A stretch of 64,000 nt of DNA from Alphaproteobacteria bacterium (GTDB taxonomy: Bacteria; Pseudomonadota; Alphaproteobacteria; UBA9219): positions 62,001-126,000 of the forward strand of contig WRDR01000001.1 in NCBI GenBank assembly GCA_009779745.1, read 5' to 3'. Below the pieces are notes generated by a model, which saw only the letters and a list, made by a program, of their open reading frames with translations, did not search any database and had not been told where the DNA came from. This document shows, in pieces, positions 25,880 to 35,850 of the stretch. How positions within the stretch are numbered: the first letter of the stretch is position 1; every line of letters starts with the position of its first letter. The position numbers and the translations under genes are program-made.

Positions 25880-27034
25880 ATGGATAATTCTGACGATATA
25901 CAGGTATTAAAAGAATGCGCTCATAAGTATAGAGCTATTTTTGATAATACCAGTATCGGGATTTTTAATATTACTAAGAACGGCAAGTGGCTGGAAGCGA
26001 ATGAGGCTATCGCCAATATACTGGGCTATGGTTCTGCTGAGCAGCTTCTCGATAATCCGCCCGATATTTTAAATCAGTTTTTTGTAGACGAAAAACAGAA
26101 AAATTCTTGGTTTGCCGGAGTCCTGAATAATAAGAAAAAGACTGAAGAATGCGCTGTTTACACTGCGGACAACAGCATTGTGTGGATTAGTCTCAGCGGA
26201 CAGATAATTCTGAATTCCGTTGGTGAAGAAGAAATATCCTGCGTTGTTTTCGATATAACCGGACACAAAGATATAGAAAAAACCGCTTTGTACGCTAAAG
26301 AACAAGCTGAGATTGCCGTTCGAAGTGAGTCTGAGTTCTTGGCGAACATGAGCCATGAGCTTAGGACTCCGCTTAACGCTATTATAGGTTTCTCCGAGAT
26401 TATCAAGAATCAGATATTCGGCCCGGCCGGACAGCCTCAGTATGTTGAGTACGCCCAAGATATATACGACAGCGGTCAGCTTTTGCTGTCTTTGATAAAT
26501 GATATTCTTGATATGTCTAAAGTTGAGGCGCGCAAAAGGCAGTTGTACGAGGTGCCTCTTAACATAGAACATATTGCTCAGTCTGTTGTGCGGCTTGTTG
26601 CGGCCAGAGCAAAAGAGGGCAAGGTGAAGCTTAGTATTCATGTGCCTAAGGGCTTTCCGGCTCTCAGAGGCGAAGAAAAGGCTATGAAACAGATATTAAT
26701 AAATCTTTTGACAAATGCGATAAAATTTACACATGAGGGCGGAGGCGTTACTCTGTCTGCGCTCATAGACGAGCAGAAGAGGCTCCTTATCAATGTCATA
26801 GACAACGGCATAGGCATTGCTTCCGAAGACATTGGTGTTGCTTTGACTCCTTTCGGACAGATAGAAAATGCTTTAAGCAGAAAGCATCAGGGAACCGGAC
26901 TGGGGCTGCCTCTGGCAAAGGCACTGGTAGAGCTGCATGAGGGCGTGATGGAGATTAAAAGCGAGGTTGGAGTAGGTACAACAGTGTCTATCATTTTTCC
27001 GGCTTCCAGAGTTATAGAGGCTGAAAGCGTGTGA
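25880..27034 (+). CDS. Cytoplasmic PAS-domain sensor histidine kinase
   Basis: 384 aa, no membrane segment. PAS domain roughly residues 12-125 (YRAIFDNTSIGIFNI...ANEAIANILGYGS). H-box SEFLANMSHELRTPLNAIIG follows a short coiled-coil. Catalytic domain: N-box NLLTNAIKFTHEGG, G1 DNGIGIA, F/G2 GTGLGLPLAKALVE. It senses an unknown cytosolic signal and phosphorylates a response regulator not encoded nearby. Terminates 7 bp before the lolA-like gene. Confidence 0.88.
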   Translation: MDNSDDIQVLKECAHKYRAIFDNTSIGIFNITKNGKWLEANEAIANILGYGSAEQLLDNPPDILNQFFVDEKQKNSWFAGVLNNKKKTEECAVYTADNSIVWISLSGQIILNSVGEEEISCVVFDITGHKDIEKTALYAKEQAEIAVRSESEFLANMSHELRTPLNAIIGFSEIIKNQIFGPAGQPQYVEYAQDIYDSGQLLLSLINDILDMSKVEARKRQLYEVPLNIEHIAQSVVRLVAARAKEGKVKLSIHVPKGFPALRGEEKAMKQILINLLTNAIKFTHEGGGVTLSALIDEQKRLLINVIDNGIGIASEDIGVALTPFGQIENALSRKHQGTGLGLPLAKALVELHEGVMEIKSEVGVGTTVSIIFPASRVIEAESV

Positions 27035-27041
27035 GGTCATT

Positions 27042-27725
27042 ATGTTTGCAAAATTTTTAAAAGTGCTGGCTGTTGTTGTGTGTTTCTGCTGCGTTTCCGG
27101 TAATGTCAGGGCAGAGAGTCAGGCCGATTCCAATAACATTTATTATCAGTATGATTTGGATAGAATAGCGCAATACCTCAACACATTAAGAAACGTGTCG
27201 GTTGGGTTCGTTCAAATAGCAGATAACGCAGGGATACAAAGAGGTCAGATTTTTATTTCCCGTTCTGCAAACACTGATGCCAAAAAACCGGTGCAGGGCA
27301 AGATGAGAGTTACTTACGAACCTCCGAATGAGGATTTTATCGTTGCGGACGGAAACATGATACAGTTTTGGGATTCCGTTATGGAGACTCAATCCAGAAT
27401 TATACAAAAAGACAATCTGCTGGGCTTTATATTGCAGGTTCCTATTGTTTTCGGCAAGGCAGTGAAGGTTACGGGTTTAGAGCATATTCCTGCGTCCGGG
27501 AATGTTAAGGAACAGCTTGCGATTACGCTTGTGTCTGCGAAAGATGAAGATGCCGGAAGTCTTACTCTTATTTTCGATGACAATCCTTTGAAGCTGAAAC
27601 AGTGGGTAGTTCTTGATGCTCAGGGTGTTTCTACAAAAGTATCTTTGTACGATATGACGGAACCGGACAGCCTGCCTAAACATCTGTTTGTATTCAAAGC
27701 TCCACAGGGGAAGAAGAAAATGTAG
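27042..27725 (+). CDS. lolA: LolA-family outer-membrane lipoprotein carrier
   Basis: 227 aa with signal peptide (KVLAVVVCFCCVSGNVRA). LolA fold: DLDRIAQYLNTLRNVSVGFVQ, GKMRVTYEPPNEDFIVADG, followed by ...LFVFKAPQG at the C terminus, typical of alphaproteobacterial LolA/DUF2092-like proteins. It would shuttle lipoproteins from the inner-membrane LolCDE to the outer membrane. Starts 7 bp after the kinase stop. Confidence 0.75.
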   Translation: MFAKFLKVLAVVVCFCCVSGNVRAESQADSNNIYYQYDLDRIAQYLNTLRNVSVGFVQIADNAGIQRGQIFISRSANTDAKKPVQGKMRVTYEPPNEDFIVADGNMIQFWDSVMETQSRIIQKDNLLGFILQVPIVFGKAVKVTGLEHIPASGNVKEQLAITLVSAKDEDAGSLTLIFDDNPLKLKQWVVLDAQGVSTKVSLYDMTEPDSLPKHLFVFKAPQGKKKM

Positions 27726-27758
27726 AATGTAAAATTTAGAATGTAGAAAGGAAACCAA

Positions 27759-28361
27759 ATGTCATCTATAATCATGCCCGCCCTTCCTTACAAGGAAGAT
27801 GCTCTAGCTCCGGTAATTTCTGCAAAGACTGTTGAGTTTCATTACGGGAAACATCAAAAAGCCTATTTTGACAAGACTGCCGCTCTTATCAAAGGGACGG
27901 AGTACGAAAATTTGCCGCTGACAGACATTATTCGTAAAGCGGAAAAGGATTCTAAAGCCGTTTCCATATTCAACAATGCTGCTCAGGCTTGGAATCATGT
28001 GTTTTTCTGGGAAGGGCTGTCGCCGAAAGGAACATCTTCTCCTAAAGGCAAAATCCTTAATCTTATCGAAAAAGATTTTTCCTCGTTCAGTGTCTTCAAG
28101 GAAAAGTTTACTGATGCGGCAGTCAACACTTTCGGAAGCGGCTGGGTTTGGCTGGTTCTTTCCGGAGACAAGTTGGAGATACAAAAAACTTCCAATGCCG
28201 CTACTCCCATATCACAAGGAACAGCAAAGCCTATACTGACTATAGACGTTTGGGAGCACGCCTATTATCTCGACTATCAGAACAGAAGGCAGGACTATGT
28301 TTCTGCGGTCATAGACAGTCTTTTGAACTGGGATATTGCGAATGAGAGGCTGACGGGTTAA
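27759..28361 (+). CDS. sodB: Superoxide dismutase [Fe]
   Basis: 200 aa. Metal ligands visible: His in EFHYGKHQKAY (N-terminal), His in AWNHVFFWEG, Asp and His in DVWEHAYYLDY. FGSGWVWLVL fits the Fe/Mn family; ISQGTAKPILTIDVW and short length favour Fe. Detoxifies superoxide in the cytosol. Preceded by GAAAGGAAACC and a short heptamer-like repeat (27721-27752). Its stop overlaps the convergent nhaA stop. Confidence 0.92.
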   Translation: MSSIIMPALPYKEDALAPVISAKTVEFHYGKHQKAYFDKTAALIKGTEYENLPLTDIIRKAEKDSKAVSIFNNAAQAWNHVFFWEGLSPKGTSSPKGKILNLIEKDFSSFSVFKEKFTDAAVNTFGSGWVWLVLSGDKLEIQKTSNAATPISQGTAKPILTIDVWEHAYYLDYQNRRQDYVSAVIDSLLNWDIANERLTG

Positions 28362-29599
28362 GGCACAGCTTCCGCTGCTTTGTGCTTATGGAGTCTTTTC
28401 CGCAGCTGCATAATTATAGTGCCTACCGTAACGGACAGCAGCGAACCTAAGAGCACTCCGACTTTCATTGACTGGATATACTCTTCGTTGTTGAATGCCA
28501 AAAGCCCTATGAACAGCGACATAGTAAAACCAATGCCGCAGAACAGGGAAACTCCGAGTATATGTCTCCACGTTGCGCCAAAGGGCAGGTGCGCTATTTG
28601 CAGCTTTACTGCCAGATACGCAAATATCATTATGCCTATGGGCTTGCCTAAAAACAGACCGCTGCTTATTCCCAGTGTTATAGGAGACATCATACTGTCA
28701 ACCGTTACCTGTGATAAATTAACTCCTGCGTTAGCTAAGGCAAAAAGCGGTAAGATTACAAACGCTACCAGAGGTTTGCAGAAATTTTCTATTTTGAACA
28801 GAGGACTTCCGCCTGATTGCTCTACTTCTTTTTTGTTTGTATTTATAGGAATGAATGCTGCCAGCATAACTCCCGCCAAAGAAGTGTGTATGTTTGCCGA
28901 GTGTGTTGCAAACCACAACAGCACTCCGGCAAGAGCGTATGGAAACACAGCTTTAACAGGCTTTTTTGCCATTACAAACAGCATGAACATTACTGCCAGC
29001 ATGGTCAGCATACCCATGATATTCCAGTTTTCCGAGTAAAAAGCTCCGATGAGAATAATAGCTCCCAAATCGTCTGTGATAGCGAGTGCCATAAGAAATA
29101 TCAGAAGGCTGGGACGCACGCCCATAAGCCCCAGAATGCCTAGTGCAAAAGCCGTATCCGTAGCGGTCGGAATCGCCCAGCCGTGCAGCATTTGAAAAGA
29201 AGGAGGCTCCGCAAGATGCGATTTAGCAACAAAATACACGCCTACATAGATAAGGGCAGGCACAACCATGCCTCCGATACCCGAAATAAGCGGCAGGCTT
29301 ACTTTTTTCAATGATGATAATGAACCTTCCGTACACTCTCTTTTCAGCTCGCAGCCTATTAAGAGAAAGAATAATGTCATTAAGCCGTCATTCACAAATC
29401 CTTTTAATGTAAAAGATGCCGTATAAACCGATGCAAACTGGAAGTAAACTGCCTCTTCCCAAAATATATCGTACAAATACGCCAAAGGTGAATTCGCCAG
29501 CAATAACGCTGCCAGCATAGATATAATCAGTATCAATCCTTCATGCGCTTGAGGCGGAATAATGGATGTTCTACCGAGCCAATCTTTTACACGAATCAT
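28358..29599 (-). CDS. nhaA: Na+/H+ antiporter NhaA
   Basis: 413 aa with about twelve hydrophobic segments. ATDTAFALGILGLMG and ALAITDDLGAIIL contain the Asp pair that binds sodium. WAIPTATDTAF and NAGVNLS are NhaA-typical. Exchanges sodium for protons to regulate pH. Placed directly after ileS where lspA is often found in the ribF-ileS block. Confidence 0.92.
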   Translation of the reverse strand: MIRVKDWLGRTSIIPPQAHEGLILIISMLAALLLANSPLAYLYDIFWEEAVYFQFASVYTASFTLKGFVNDGLMTLFFLLIGCELKRECTEGSLSSLKKVSLPLISGIGGMVVPALIYVGVYFVAKSHLAEPPSFQMLHGWAIPTATDTAFALGILGLMGVRPSLLIFLMALAITDDLGAIILIGAFYSENWNIMGMLTMLAVMFMLFVMAKKPVKAVFPYALAGVLLWFATHSANIHTSLAGVMLAAFIPINTNKKEVEQSGGSPLFKIENFCKPLVAFVILPLFALANAGVNLSQVTVDSMMSPITLGISSGLFLGKPIGIMIFAYLAVKLQIAHLPFGATWRHILGVSLFCGIGFTMSLFIGLLAFNNEEYIQSMKVGVLLGSLLSVTVGTIIMQLRKRLHKHKAAEAVP

Positions 29600-29687
29600 C
29601 AGACACCTTATCGGACACAGAGAAATTTTCAGGCGTTAGTCGAATACACTAAAACACACGCTTTTGTCCAGATAAAATTTCCGTATT

Positions 29688-32597
29688 TCACATTCCTATT
29701 GCTTTTGCGCACCTAGGGCATATGTCATCGGAACCTACGGATTGGAGCACCTGCCAGCATCTTTCGCACTTTTTGCCTTCGGCTAGGGCTATGAATACTC
29801 CGCAGCCTTCGGCTTCTTCCAGCTTGAATGCGTCTTCAGGTATTGGAGCTTCCGTTACCGTAGCTGCAGAGCATATGGAAAGCTCTGCCAAATCTATTCC
29901 TTTAAGCAGTTGGTTCAGTTCTTTTGTCAGGTACACTTGAATATGTGCGGACAGGGGAGTCCCTATGCGCTTTTCATTGCGGGCGAGCTCTAATGCTCCT
30001 GTTATAACTTTTCTTATGGATTTTATCTTGTTCCACTTATCGCCCAGCTTTGTATCATGCCAAGCATCAGGTGCCTTCAAAAACTGCTGCATATGAACGC
30101 TTGCTAGGTTTTCTTTTGCCTCTTCTTTGTGATACGACAGCCACGCTTCTTCTGTTGTAAAACTCAAAAATGGTGCCAAAAGCCTCACGAGATGCTCAAA
30201 CACTGCCTTCATAACTGTACGCGCATATCTTCTGCGCTTTTCGTCCTTTCTGTCGCAGTACAGACTGTCTTTACGTATATCAAAATAAAACGCTGACAAA
30301 TCATTGTTGCAGAAATAATGCAAGGTCGTAATCGCATGTCCTAAATCAAAGCTCTTAAAATCATTCTGTACGGTCATAGACACTTCATAAAGCCTGTGCA
30401 GTATGTATTTTTCCAATTCAGGAGTATCGCCGGTAATCTCTATCTGTTCCGCAGTGTCAAAATCACCCAAGGCACCTAACAGGTACCGTAATGTGTTCCT
30501 GAACCTTCTGTACAAATCGCTGGTCTGTTTGAGTATCTCTTTTCCGATACGCTGATCTTCCGTGAAATCGCTGGTAGCAGTCCACAGCCTCAGAATATCC
30601 GCCCCCATTTTTTCATAGATTTCCTGCGGCGAGACAGTATTCCCAAGAGACTTAGACATCTTTCGCCCGCGCTCATCAAGAGTAAACCCATGCGTCAGTA
30701 CGTTATCAAACGGAGCTCTTCCCAGCGTTCCGCAGCCTTCCAGCAGCGAAGAATGAAACCACCCGCGATGCTGATCAGAGCCTTCAAGATACAAATCAGC
30801 AGGCAGTCTTAGATTGCTCCATTCGCTTATGAATTTGCTGTTGTCAGAGACCTCTTTTATCTCTTGGTTTAAACAGAACGCATGTGTAGAGCCGGACTCA
30901 AACCACACGTCCAATATGTCAAATATCTGTACAAAATCTTTTGCTTTGTATTTATCGCCCAAGAATTCCTGAGGGTCTTTTTTATACCATGCGTCCGCTC
31001 CTTCTTTTTCAAACGCAGCTATGATTCTATTTATGACTTCTGAATCCTTCAAAACTTCGGAACTCTTTTTATCAACAAATAAGGCTATGGGCACGCCCCA
31101 AGCCCTCTGCCTGCTTATGCACCAGTCCGGTCTGCTTTCTATCATGCCTTTGATTCTGTTCTTCCCGATACCCGGATACCACACAGTATTTTCTATAGCT
31201 TCCAGAGCTAATTCTCTAAGAGGTTTCCCCATGGACTCTATCTTTTTGTCCAGTGCTATGAACCACTGCGGCGTAGTCCTGAATATCAGAGGAGCCTTAG
31301 ACCTCCACGAATGCGGATACGAGTGCTTCACATTCTTTTTCAGTAACAGCGCATTCTGTTCGATCAAAGACTTTATCACAGCGCCGTTAGCCTCGCCAAC
31401 CTTACCGTCCGGCTTATACACGTAAAGCCCTGCAAAGCCGGTTACGTTAGGTAAATACCGTCCGTCATCGCTAACAGTGTCCTGAAACGGTATATTATAC
31501 TTTTTACCTAGGTTAAAATCGTCCTCTCCATGCCCGGGAGCTATGTGTACAAAGCCGGTTCCTGCTTCCGTTGTAACGAAATCTCCTTGATACAACGGTA
31601 CCGGATAGGAAAAATATCCTTGTGCCTCTGTTTTATTCGCAAGCGGGTGTGAGGATATTGTCCCCTCTAATTCGGAAGCCTGTATTACTGCGGACTTTTC
31701 TGATGAAACTATTCCTACGCTTTGGCAGAAGTCTTCTATTAAAGACTCTGCTATGACATACCGCTCTCCCTGCTTTGCCAGAGAAGATTCTGCCGCTTCC
31801 TTCACCTCTAAAACAACATATGAAAAATCTCCGAATGCGATAGCTCTGTTCGCCGGCAGAGTCCACGGCGTAGTCGTCCAGATTATTACGGACGCATCAT
31901 TCAGCAGCTCGTTCTTTGTTTTTATAATAGGAAACTTCACCCACAGAGTCGTAGAGGTATGGTCTTGGTACTCTATTTCCGCCTCTGCCAGAGCGGTTTT
32001 TTCAACTACCGACCACATGACAGGCTTTACTCCTTTATACAAAATTCCGTTTTGCAGGAATTTGTACATCTCGCGCAGAATCTGAGCCTCTGCCTTGTTT
32101 GTCATAGTAGTATACGGGTGCTTCCAGTCGCCTATGATTCCCAGCCTTTGGAATTCTTCTGACTGTATGTCTCGCCAGTGAGCTGCGAATGCTCTGCATT
32201 CCGAGCGGAATTGCAGTACAGGCACTTCATCTTTGTTCTGCCCGAGTTCTCTGTATTTTTCCTCTATTTTCCACTCTATAGGCAGTCCGTGGCAGTCCCA
32301 GCCCGGAACAAAAGGAGCGTCAAACCCGGACATTTGCTTAGTTCTTACTATGGTGTCTTTCAGTATCTTGTTAAGAGCATGACCGATGTGGATATTGCCG
32401 TTAGCATAGGGCGGACCGTCATGTAAAATGAAGCTTTCTTTATCCTTAGCGGATTTTCTTAATGCTGTATGTAAGCCAATATCTTTCCAGTACTGCAATA
32501 TTTCCGGTTCTTTGACAGGCAGCCCCGCCTGCATAGGAAACTCGGTTTTTGGCAGAAATACTGTGGAGCCGTAATCATTTTTGGTATTTTCTTTCAT
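29688..32597 (-). CDS. ileS: Isoleucyl-tRNA synthetase
   Basis: 969 aa class I synthetase. HIGH motif in GPPYANGNIHIGHALNK, KMSKS in DERGRKMSKSLGN, editing domain with TTTPWTLPANRAIAFG. C-terminal zinc motif CERCWQVLQSVGSDDICPRC. Charges tRNA-Ile. Follows ribF on the minus strand. Confidence 0.97.
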   Translation of the reverse strand: MKENTKNDYGSTVFLPKTEFPMQAGLPVKEPEILQYWKDIGLHTALRKSAKDKESFILHDGPPYANGNIHIGHALNKILKDTIVRTKQMSGFDAPFVPGWDCHGLPIEWKIEEKYRELGQNKDEVPVLQFRSECRAFAAHWRDIQSEEFQRLGIIGDWKHPYTTMTNKAEAQILREMYKFLQNGILYKGVKPVMWSVVEKTALAEAEIEYQDHTSTTLWVKFPIIKTKNELLNDASVIIWTTTPWTLPANRAIAFGDFSYVVLEVKEAAESSLAKQGERYVIAESLIEDFCQSVGIVSSEKSAVIQASELEGTISSHPLANKTEAQGYFSYPVPLYQGDFVTTEAGTGFVHIAPGHGEDDFNLGKKYNIPFQDTVSDDGRYLPNVTGFAGLYVYKPDGKVGEANGAVIKSLIEQNALLLKKNVKHSYPHSWRSKAPLIFRTTPQWFIALDKKIESMGKPLRELALEAIENTVWYPGIGKNRIKGMIESRPDWCISRQRAWGVPIALFVDKKSSEVLKDSEVINRIIAAFEKEGADAWYKKDPQEFLGDKYKAKDFVQIFDILDVWFESGSTHAFCLNQEIKEVSDNSKFISEWSNLRLPADLYLEGSDQHRGWFHSSLLEGCGTLGRAPFDNVLTHGFTLDERGRKMSKSLGNTVSPQEIYEKMGADILRLWTATSDFTEDQRIGKEILKQTSDLYRRFRNTLRYLLGALGDFDTAEQIEITGDTPELEKYILHRLYEVSMTVQNDFKSFDLGHAITTLHYFCNNDLSAFYFDIRKDSLYCDRKDEKRRRYARTVMKAVFEHLVRLLAPFLSFTTEEAWLSYHKEEAKENLASVHMQQFLKAPDAWHDTKLGDKWNKIKSIRKVITGALELARNEKRIGTPLSAHIQVYLTKELNQLLKGIDLAELSICSAATVTEAPIPEDAFKLEEAEGCGVFIALAEGKKCERCWQVLQSVGSDDICPRCAKAIGM

Positions 32598-32599
32598 TT

Positions 32600-32642
32600 A
32601 TTTATCATTCCAATTTTCAATTTTCAATTTTCCATTTCTAAC
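32600..32642. repeat. 7-bp periodic repeat between ribF and ileS
   Basis: TTTTCAA-type heptamers in tandem (AATTTTCAATTTTCAATTTT). Same family as 20541-20577 after uvrA. No coding potential. Confidence 0.6.
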
Positions 32643-32645
32643 ATA

Positions 32646-33554
32646 TTAAATGCCATGTGTCAAAAACCGCCTAGCCTCCATAATATCCGCTTCTATTTGT
32701 TTTTTAAGCTCGCTGAGGCTGGTGAAATTTATTTCCGGGCGCATAAAATGCAGAATCTCGAACTCCCAGTCTTCCGAGTATATTTCTTGGTTAAAGTCAA
32801 AGATATGAGCCTCAAATACGACTTCATGCCCGTTTACTGTCGGGTTTTTGCCGATATTGGCAATGCCGGAGTATTTCTCTTTCGGAGTACAGAATCTGTG
32901 AGCTTTTACAACGTAAACCCCTAGTTTAGGTCTTATATAGTCGCCGAGAAGCACGTTGGCTGTTCTTATTTTTAACTCAGAGTTTCCTATTCCTTTTCCG
33001 TGAACAATAGTTCCCTCTATAGCCCAGTTCCGCCCCAGAATATGGGCTGCTTTCTCCGGGCAGCCTTCTATAAGCAGCTTTCTTACTGCGGTAGACGAAT
33101 ACATCTCGTTATCGCCTCTAATGTTGTCAATTTTCGTTGTTTTTACGCTGTTTAACTCAAGTTCTTCAGAAATCACTTTAAGATTGCCTTTTCTGTTTTT
33201 ACCGAATGCAAAATTCGAACCGCAAACCAAATGAGAGATTGAAAAACTGTCTATAAGCATTTGTTTGACAAAATCTTTCCATGTCATAGATGCTATTTCT
33301 TTTGTAAAAGGCAAGAGAATTAACTCGTCAATGCCCAGTTCTTTTACTAGTTTTTCTTTTTGTTTGTCGGTTATTAATCTGAACGGCGGGATTCCCGGAT
33401 TAAAGTACTGTCTTGTATGAGGCGTAAACGATAATATCTTTGCAGGCACGGAAAGCTCTTTCGCTATAGCCGCTGCTGTCTTTATAATAGCTTGGTGTCC
33501 TTTGTGGATACCGTCAAAATTGCCTATTGCAAATACTCCGCCTTTTTTGTTCAT
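32646..33554 (-). CDS. ribF: Bifunctional riboflavin kinase/FAD synthetase
   Basis: 302 aa. FAD synthetase half begins GGVFAIGNFDGIHKGHQAI with nucleotidyltransferase motif; kinase half has GKGIGNSELKIRTANV and the metal-binding GIANIGKNPTV segment and EVVFEAHIFDFNQEIYSEDW. Makes FMN and FAD from riboflavin. Classic ribF-ileS order. Confidence 0.95.
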   Translation of the reverse strand: MNKKGGVFAIGNFDGIHKGHQAIIKTAAAIAKELSVPAKILSFTPHTRQYFNPGIPPFRLITDKQKEKLVKELGIDELILLPFTKEIASMTWKDFVKQMLIDSFSISHLVCGSNFAFGKNRKGNLKVISEELELNSVKTTKIDNIRGDNEMYSSTAVRKLLIEGCPEKAAHILGRNWAIEGTIVHGKGIGNSELKIRTANVLLGDYIRPKLGVYVVKAHRFCTPKEKYSGIANIGKNPTVNGHEVVFEAHIFDFNQEIYSEDWEFEILHFMRPEINFTSLSELKKQIEADIMEARRFLTHGI

Positions 33555-33643
33555 AACAATTCCGTATGTGTTAATATGAAATTCATTTTTGTTATATAGT
33601 GTCTCACTCTTCTATACTATACATAATTTTAAAAGAAACGGTC

Positions 33644-34657
33644 ATGTTTTGTGAATTATTGCCTTACAATTTCCTGAAACTCAGAGACGGCGGGCTTATA
33701 AGGTACTCTAAGTTCTCGTCTAAGAAGAGGAAACTACTTCGAAAAAGGTCTTTAGGCACGCTTTTGGTAGTTCTCGGTGCCAGAGAATTCATCGAGAAAA
33801 AATATCTCGAAATCGGGAATGAGTTCACTGAAAAGGGCTTTGACGTCATAATTTACGAACCCAGAGGGCAGGGGCTGTCTTCCAGATTTCTTTCCGGAGA
33901 CATGCGCCAAAGGAATCATATAACCGATTTTGACATTCATATAGAGGATTTAAAAGAGGTCTACTCCAACATAGTAAAGCCTCATGTTAAAAAGCTGGAA
34001 TCCTCTGTTGTGCTTTGCCACGGACATTCGTTGGGAGGGCATATTCTTTTACGCTGGCTTTCTGAAAATGACCCGGATATTGCCGGAGTTTTTCTGACGG
34101 CTCCTATGATTTCAATACTGGGCATGGCAGCGCATATGGTGAGTTACGGCGTTTCTTGGGCAAGCGTCTGTATGCTGGACAACGAGACTGAATATTTCCC
34201 GATGAATCATGATTTTGGTGATGAGGATTTGATTTTTGCGAACAATCCTTTGACAGGAGATGAGGAGCGTTTCAAAGTTACGGAAAATTTTGTCAGAGTA
34301 CACCCTGATTTAGTTACAGGAGGAGTAACTTGGGGCTGGATGCTTAGTGCCGTAAGGTCTTTAAGCGTTATGCAGTCTTGGGCTTATTTGAATAAGATAA
34401 AAACGCCGGTATTGTCGTTGTCTGGAGAGTTTGATACTGTGGTGCCTCATGTGGAAATTCTGCCGTTTCTGAACATGCTGCCTGATGTACGGATTGAGAC
34501 TATATCCGGCTCTAGGCACGATATTTTGAATGAGACGGAAGCCATAAGGCAAGAGGCGTTTAAGCACATAGACGAGTTTGTTAATGAGAAGTGTGGAATT
34601 GGTACATATTCTTCTCCACACTATTTAGAGTCTATCCTACGCAGGCGAGGCATATAA
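33644..34657 (+). CDS. Lysophospholipase-like alpha/beta hydrolase
   Basis: 337 aa from ATG 33644 (an earlier GTG in frame lies at 33599 and is less likely). Nucleophile elbow GHSLGGHILLRWL, oxyanion region VVLGAREF and VIIYEPRGQGLSSR. SGEFDTVVPH supplies the acid and GSRHDILNE the histidine. Resembles PldB-type monoglyceride lipase/lysophospholipase. Its 3' end overlaps secF convergently by 37 bp. Confidence 0.8.
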   Translation: MFCELLPYNFLKLRDGGLIRYSKFSSKKRKLLRKRSLGTLLVVLGAREFIEKKYLEIGNEFTEKGFDVIIYEPRGQGLSSRFLSGDMRQRNHITDFDIHIEDLKEVYSNIVKPHVKKLESSVVLCHGHSLGGHILLRWLSENDPDIAGVFLTAPMISILGMAAHMVSYGVSWASVCMLDNETEYFPMNHDFGDEDLIFANNPLTGDEERFKVTENFVRVHPDLVTGGVTWGWMLSAVRSLSVMQSWAYLNKIKTPVLSLSGEFDTVVPHVEILPFLNMLPDVRIETISGSRHDILNETEAIRQEAFKHIDEFVNEKCGIGTYSSPHYLESILRRRGI

Positions 34658-35532
34658 AGCAGCAGCGAGGCTGCCACATATATAGAAGAATACGTTCCGA
34701 TAATGATGCCCCAGGTCAGAGCTGCAGCAAAGCCGAACAAGACCGGACCGCCTACAAATAACAGCGGCAGTATCGCTATAAGCGTAGTGCCTCCTGTCAT
34801 TATGGTTCTGGAGAGCGTTTGATTTACAGCTATATTTATTACTTCTTTGAGATTATCGGCTTTGTGCCTGCGCATTATTTCCCGTATCCTGTCAAATATT
34901 ACTATAGTGTCGTTGGTGGAGTATCCTGCCAGCGTCAAAAGCACGGCGACCGAAGTCAGATTAAAATCCAATTGAAACAGAGAAAAAAGCCCGACCGTAA
35001 CAAAAACATCGTGGAATGTAGAGACTACGGTAGCAACGCCGAATTGCCACTCAAACCTGAATGCTATGTATACGGACATTCCGATGATAGCCAAAACCGC
35101 CGCTAAGACGCCCGCGTTGAACAGCTCTTTTCCTACGGTAGGTCCGACAACTTCCACACGTTTGTATTCATAGCCTTCTCCCAGTTTATCGCGGACAGAT
35201 TGTACTGCGCGCATCTGATCCTGTTCGTCTCCGTCTTGGCGTTGAATGCGTATGAGTATTTCTTCAGGAGAGCCGAACTGTTGTATCTCGACTTCGCCCA
35301 GATCCAAGCTGCCTAAGTCTTTTCTTATAGTGCCTAAATCAATTGCCTGAGAGCTTTTGGCTTCGATCAGCACTCCGCCTGTAAAATCTGTGCCGAGGTT
35401 AAGACCTTTTGTAGAGAGCAGAACTACGGTAAGAACCATCAAAGCAAGCGTTACAAAAAACGCAAAGAACCTAGCGCGGACAAAGTCTATGTTGGTTTTT
35501 TCAGGTATCAGGCGTAATGGGCGTAAAAACAT
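34621..35532 (-). CDS. secF: Protein translocase subunit SecF
   Basis: 303 aa, six transmembrane segments with a large periplasmic P1 loop after TM1. KGLNLGTDFTGGVLIE and VAVLLTLAGYSTNDTIVIFDRIRE, and LSRTIMTGGTTLIAILPLL are SecF signatures. Uses proton-motive force to assist late export. secD, normally fused or immediately upstream, is not encoded here; the upstream gene is a TIGR02300-like protein. Confidence 0.93.
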   Translation of the reverse strand: MFLRPLRLIPEKTNIDFVRARFFAFFVTLALMVLTVVLLSTKGLNLGTDFTGGVLIEAKSSQAIDLGTIRKDLGSLDLGEVEIQQFGSPEEILIRIQRQDGDEQDQMRAVQSVRDKLGEGYEYKRVEVVGPTVGKELFNAGVLAAVLAIIGMSVYIAFRFEWQFGVATVVSTFHDVFVTVGLFSLFQLDFNLTSVAVLLTLAGYSTNDTIVIFDRIREIMRRHKADNLKEVINIAVNQTLSRTIMTGGTTLIAILPLLFVGGPVLFGFAAALTWGIIIGTYSSIYVAASLLLYMPRLRRIDSK

Positions 35533-35541
35533 AATTAAAAC

Positions 35542-35850
35542 CTAGTTGTCAACTTTATCGCCGGGTTTCGTGAGGACTTCGTCCACAGATTCATCAGCGA
35601 GTTCTTCTACATCTTCAATCAAAGCATCATCATCTATATCGGAGCTGGTCTCTATGTCGTCCGGGGCATAATCTTCTTTTTTGATGACATACTTTTTCTC
35701 TGAGTATCTGTGGGAGCGGTACTTTATAGTCCCTTCTATATCGAAAGGAGTCTTGCAAGCGGGACAAGCGGGCTGTTTCTTTTTCATGTCATAGAAAGGT
35801 TTTCCGCAATGTTGACAAATCCTCTTTGTGCCCCATTCAGCTTTTGCCAT
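35542..35850 (-). CDS. TIGR02300/FYDLN-type zinc-ribbon protein
   Basis: 102 aa. N-terminal zinc ribbon (RICQHCGKPFYDMKKKQPAC PACKT with two CxxC pairs) typical of the FYDLN_acid family found in Alphaproteobacteria, followed by an acidic C-terminal half (DDIETSSDIDDDALIEDVEE). Function of the family is not established. It ends 9 bp before secF. Confidence 0.8.
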   Translation of the reverse strand: MAKAEWGTKRICQHCGKPFYDMKKKQPACPACKTPFDIEGTIKYRSHRYSEKKYVIKKEDYAPDDIETSSDIDDDALIEDVEELADESVDEVLTKPGDKVDN

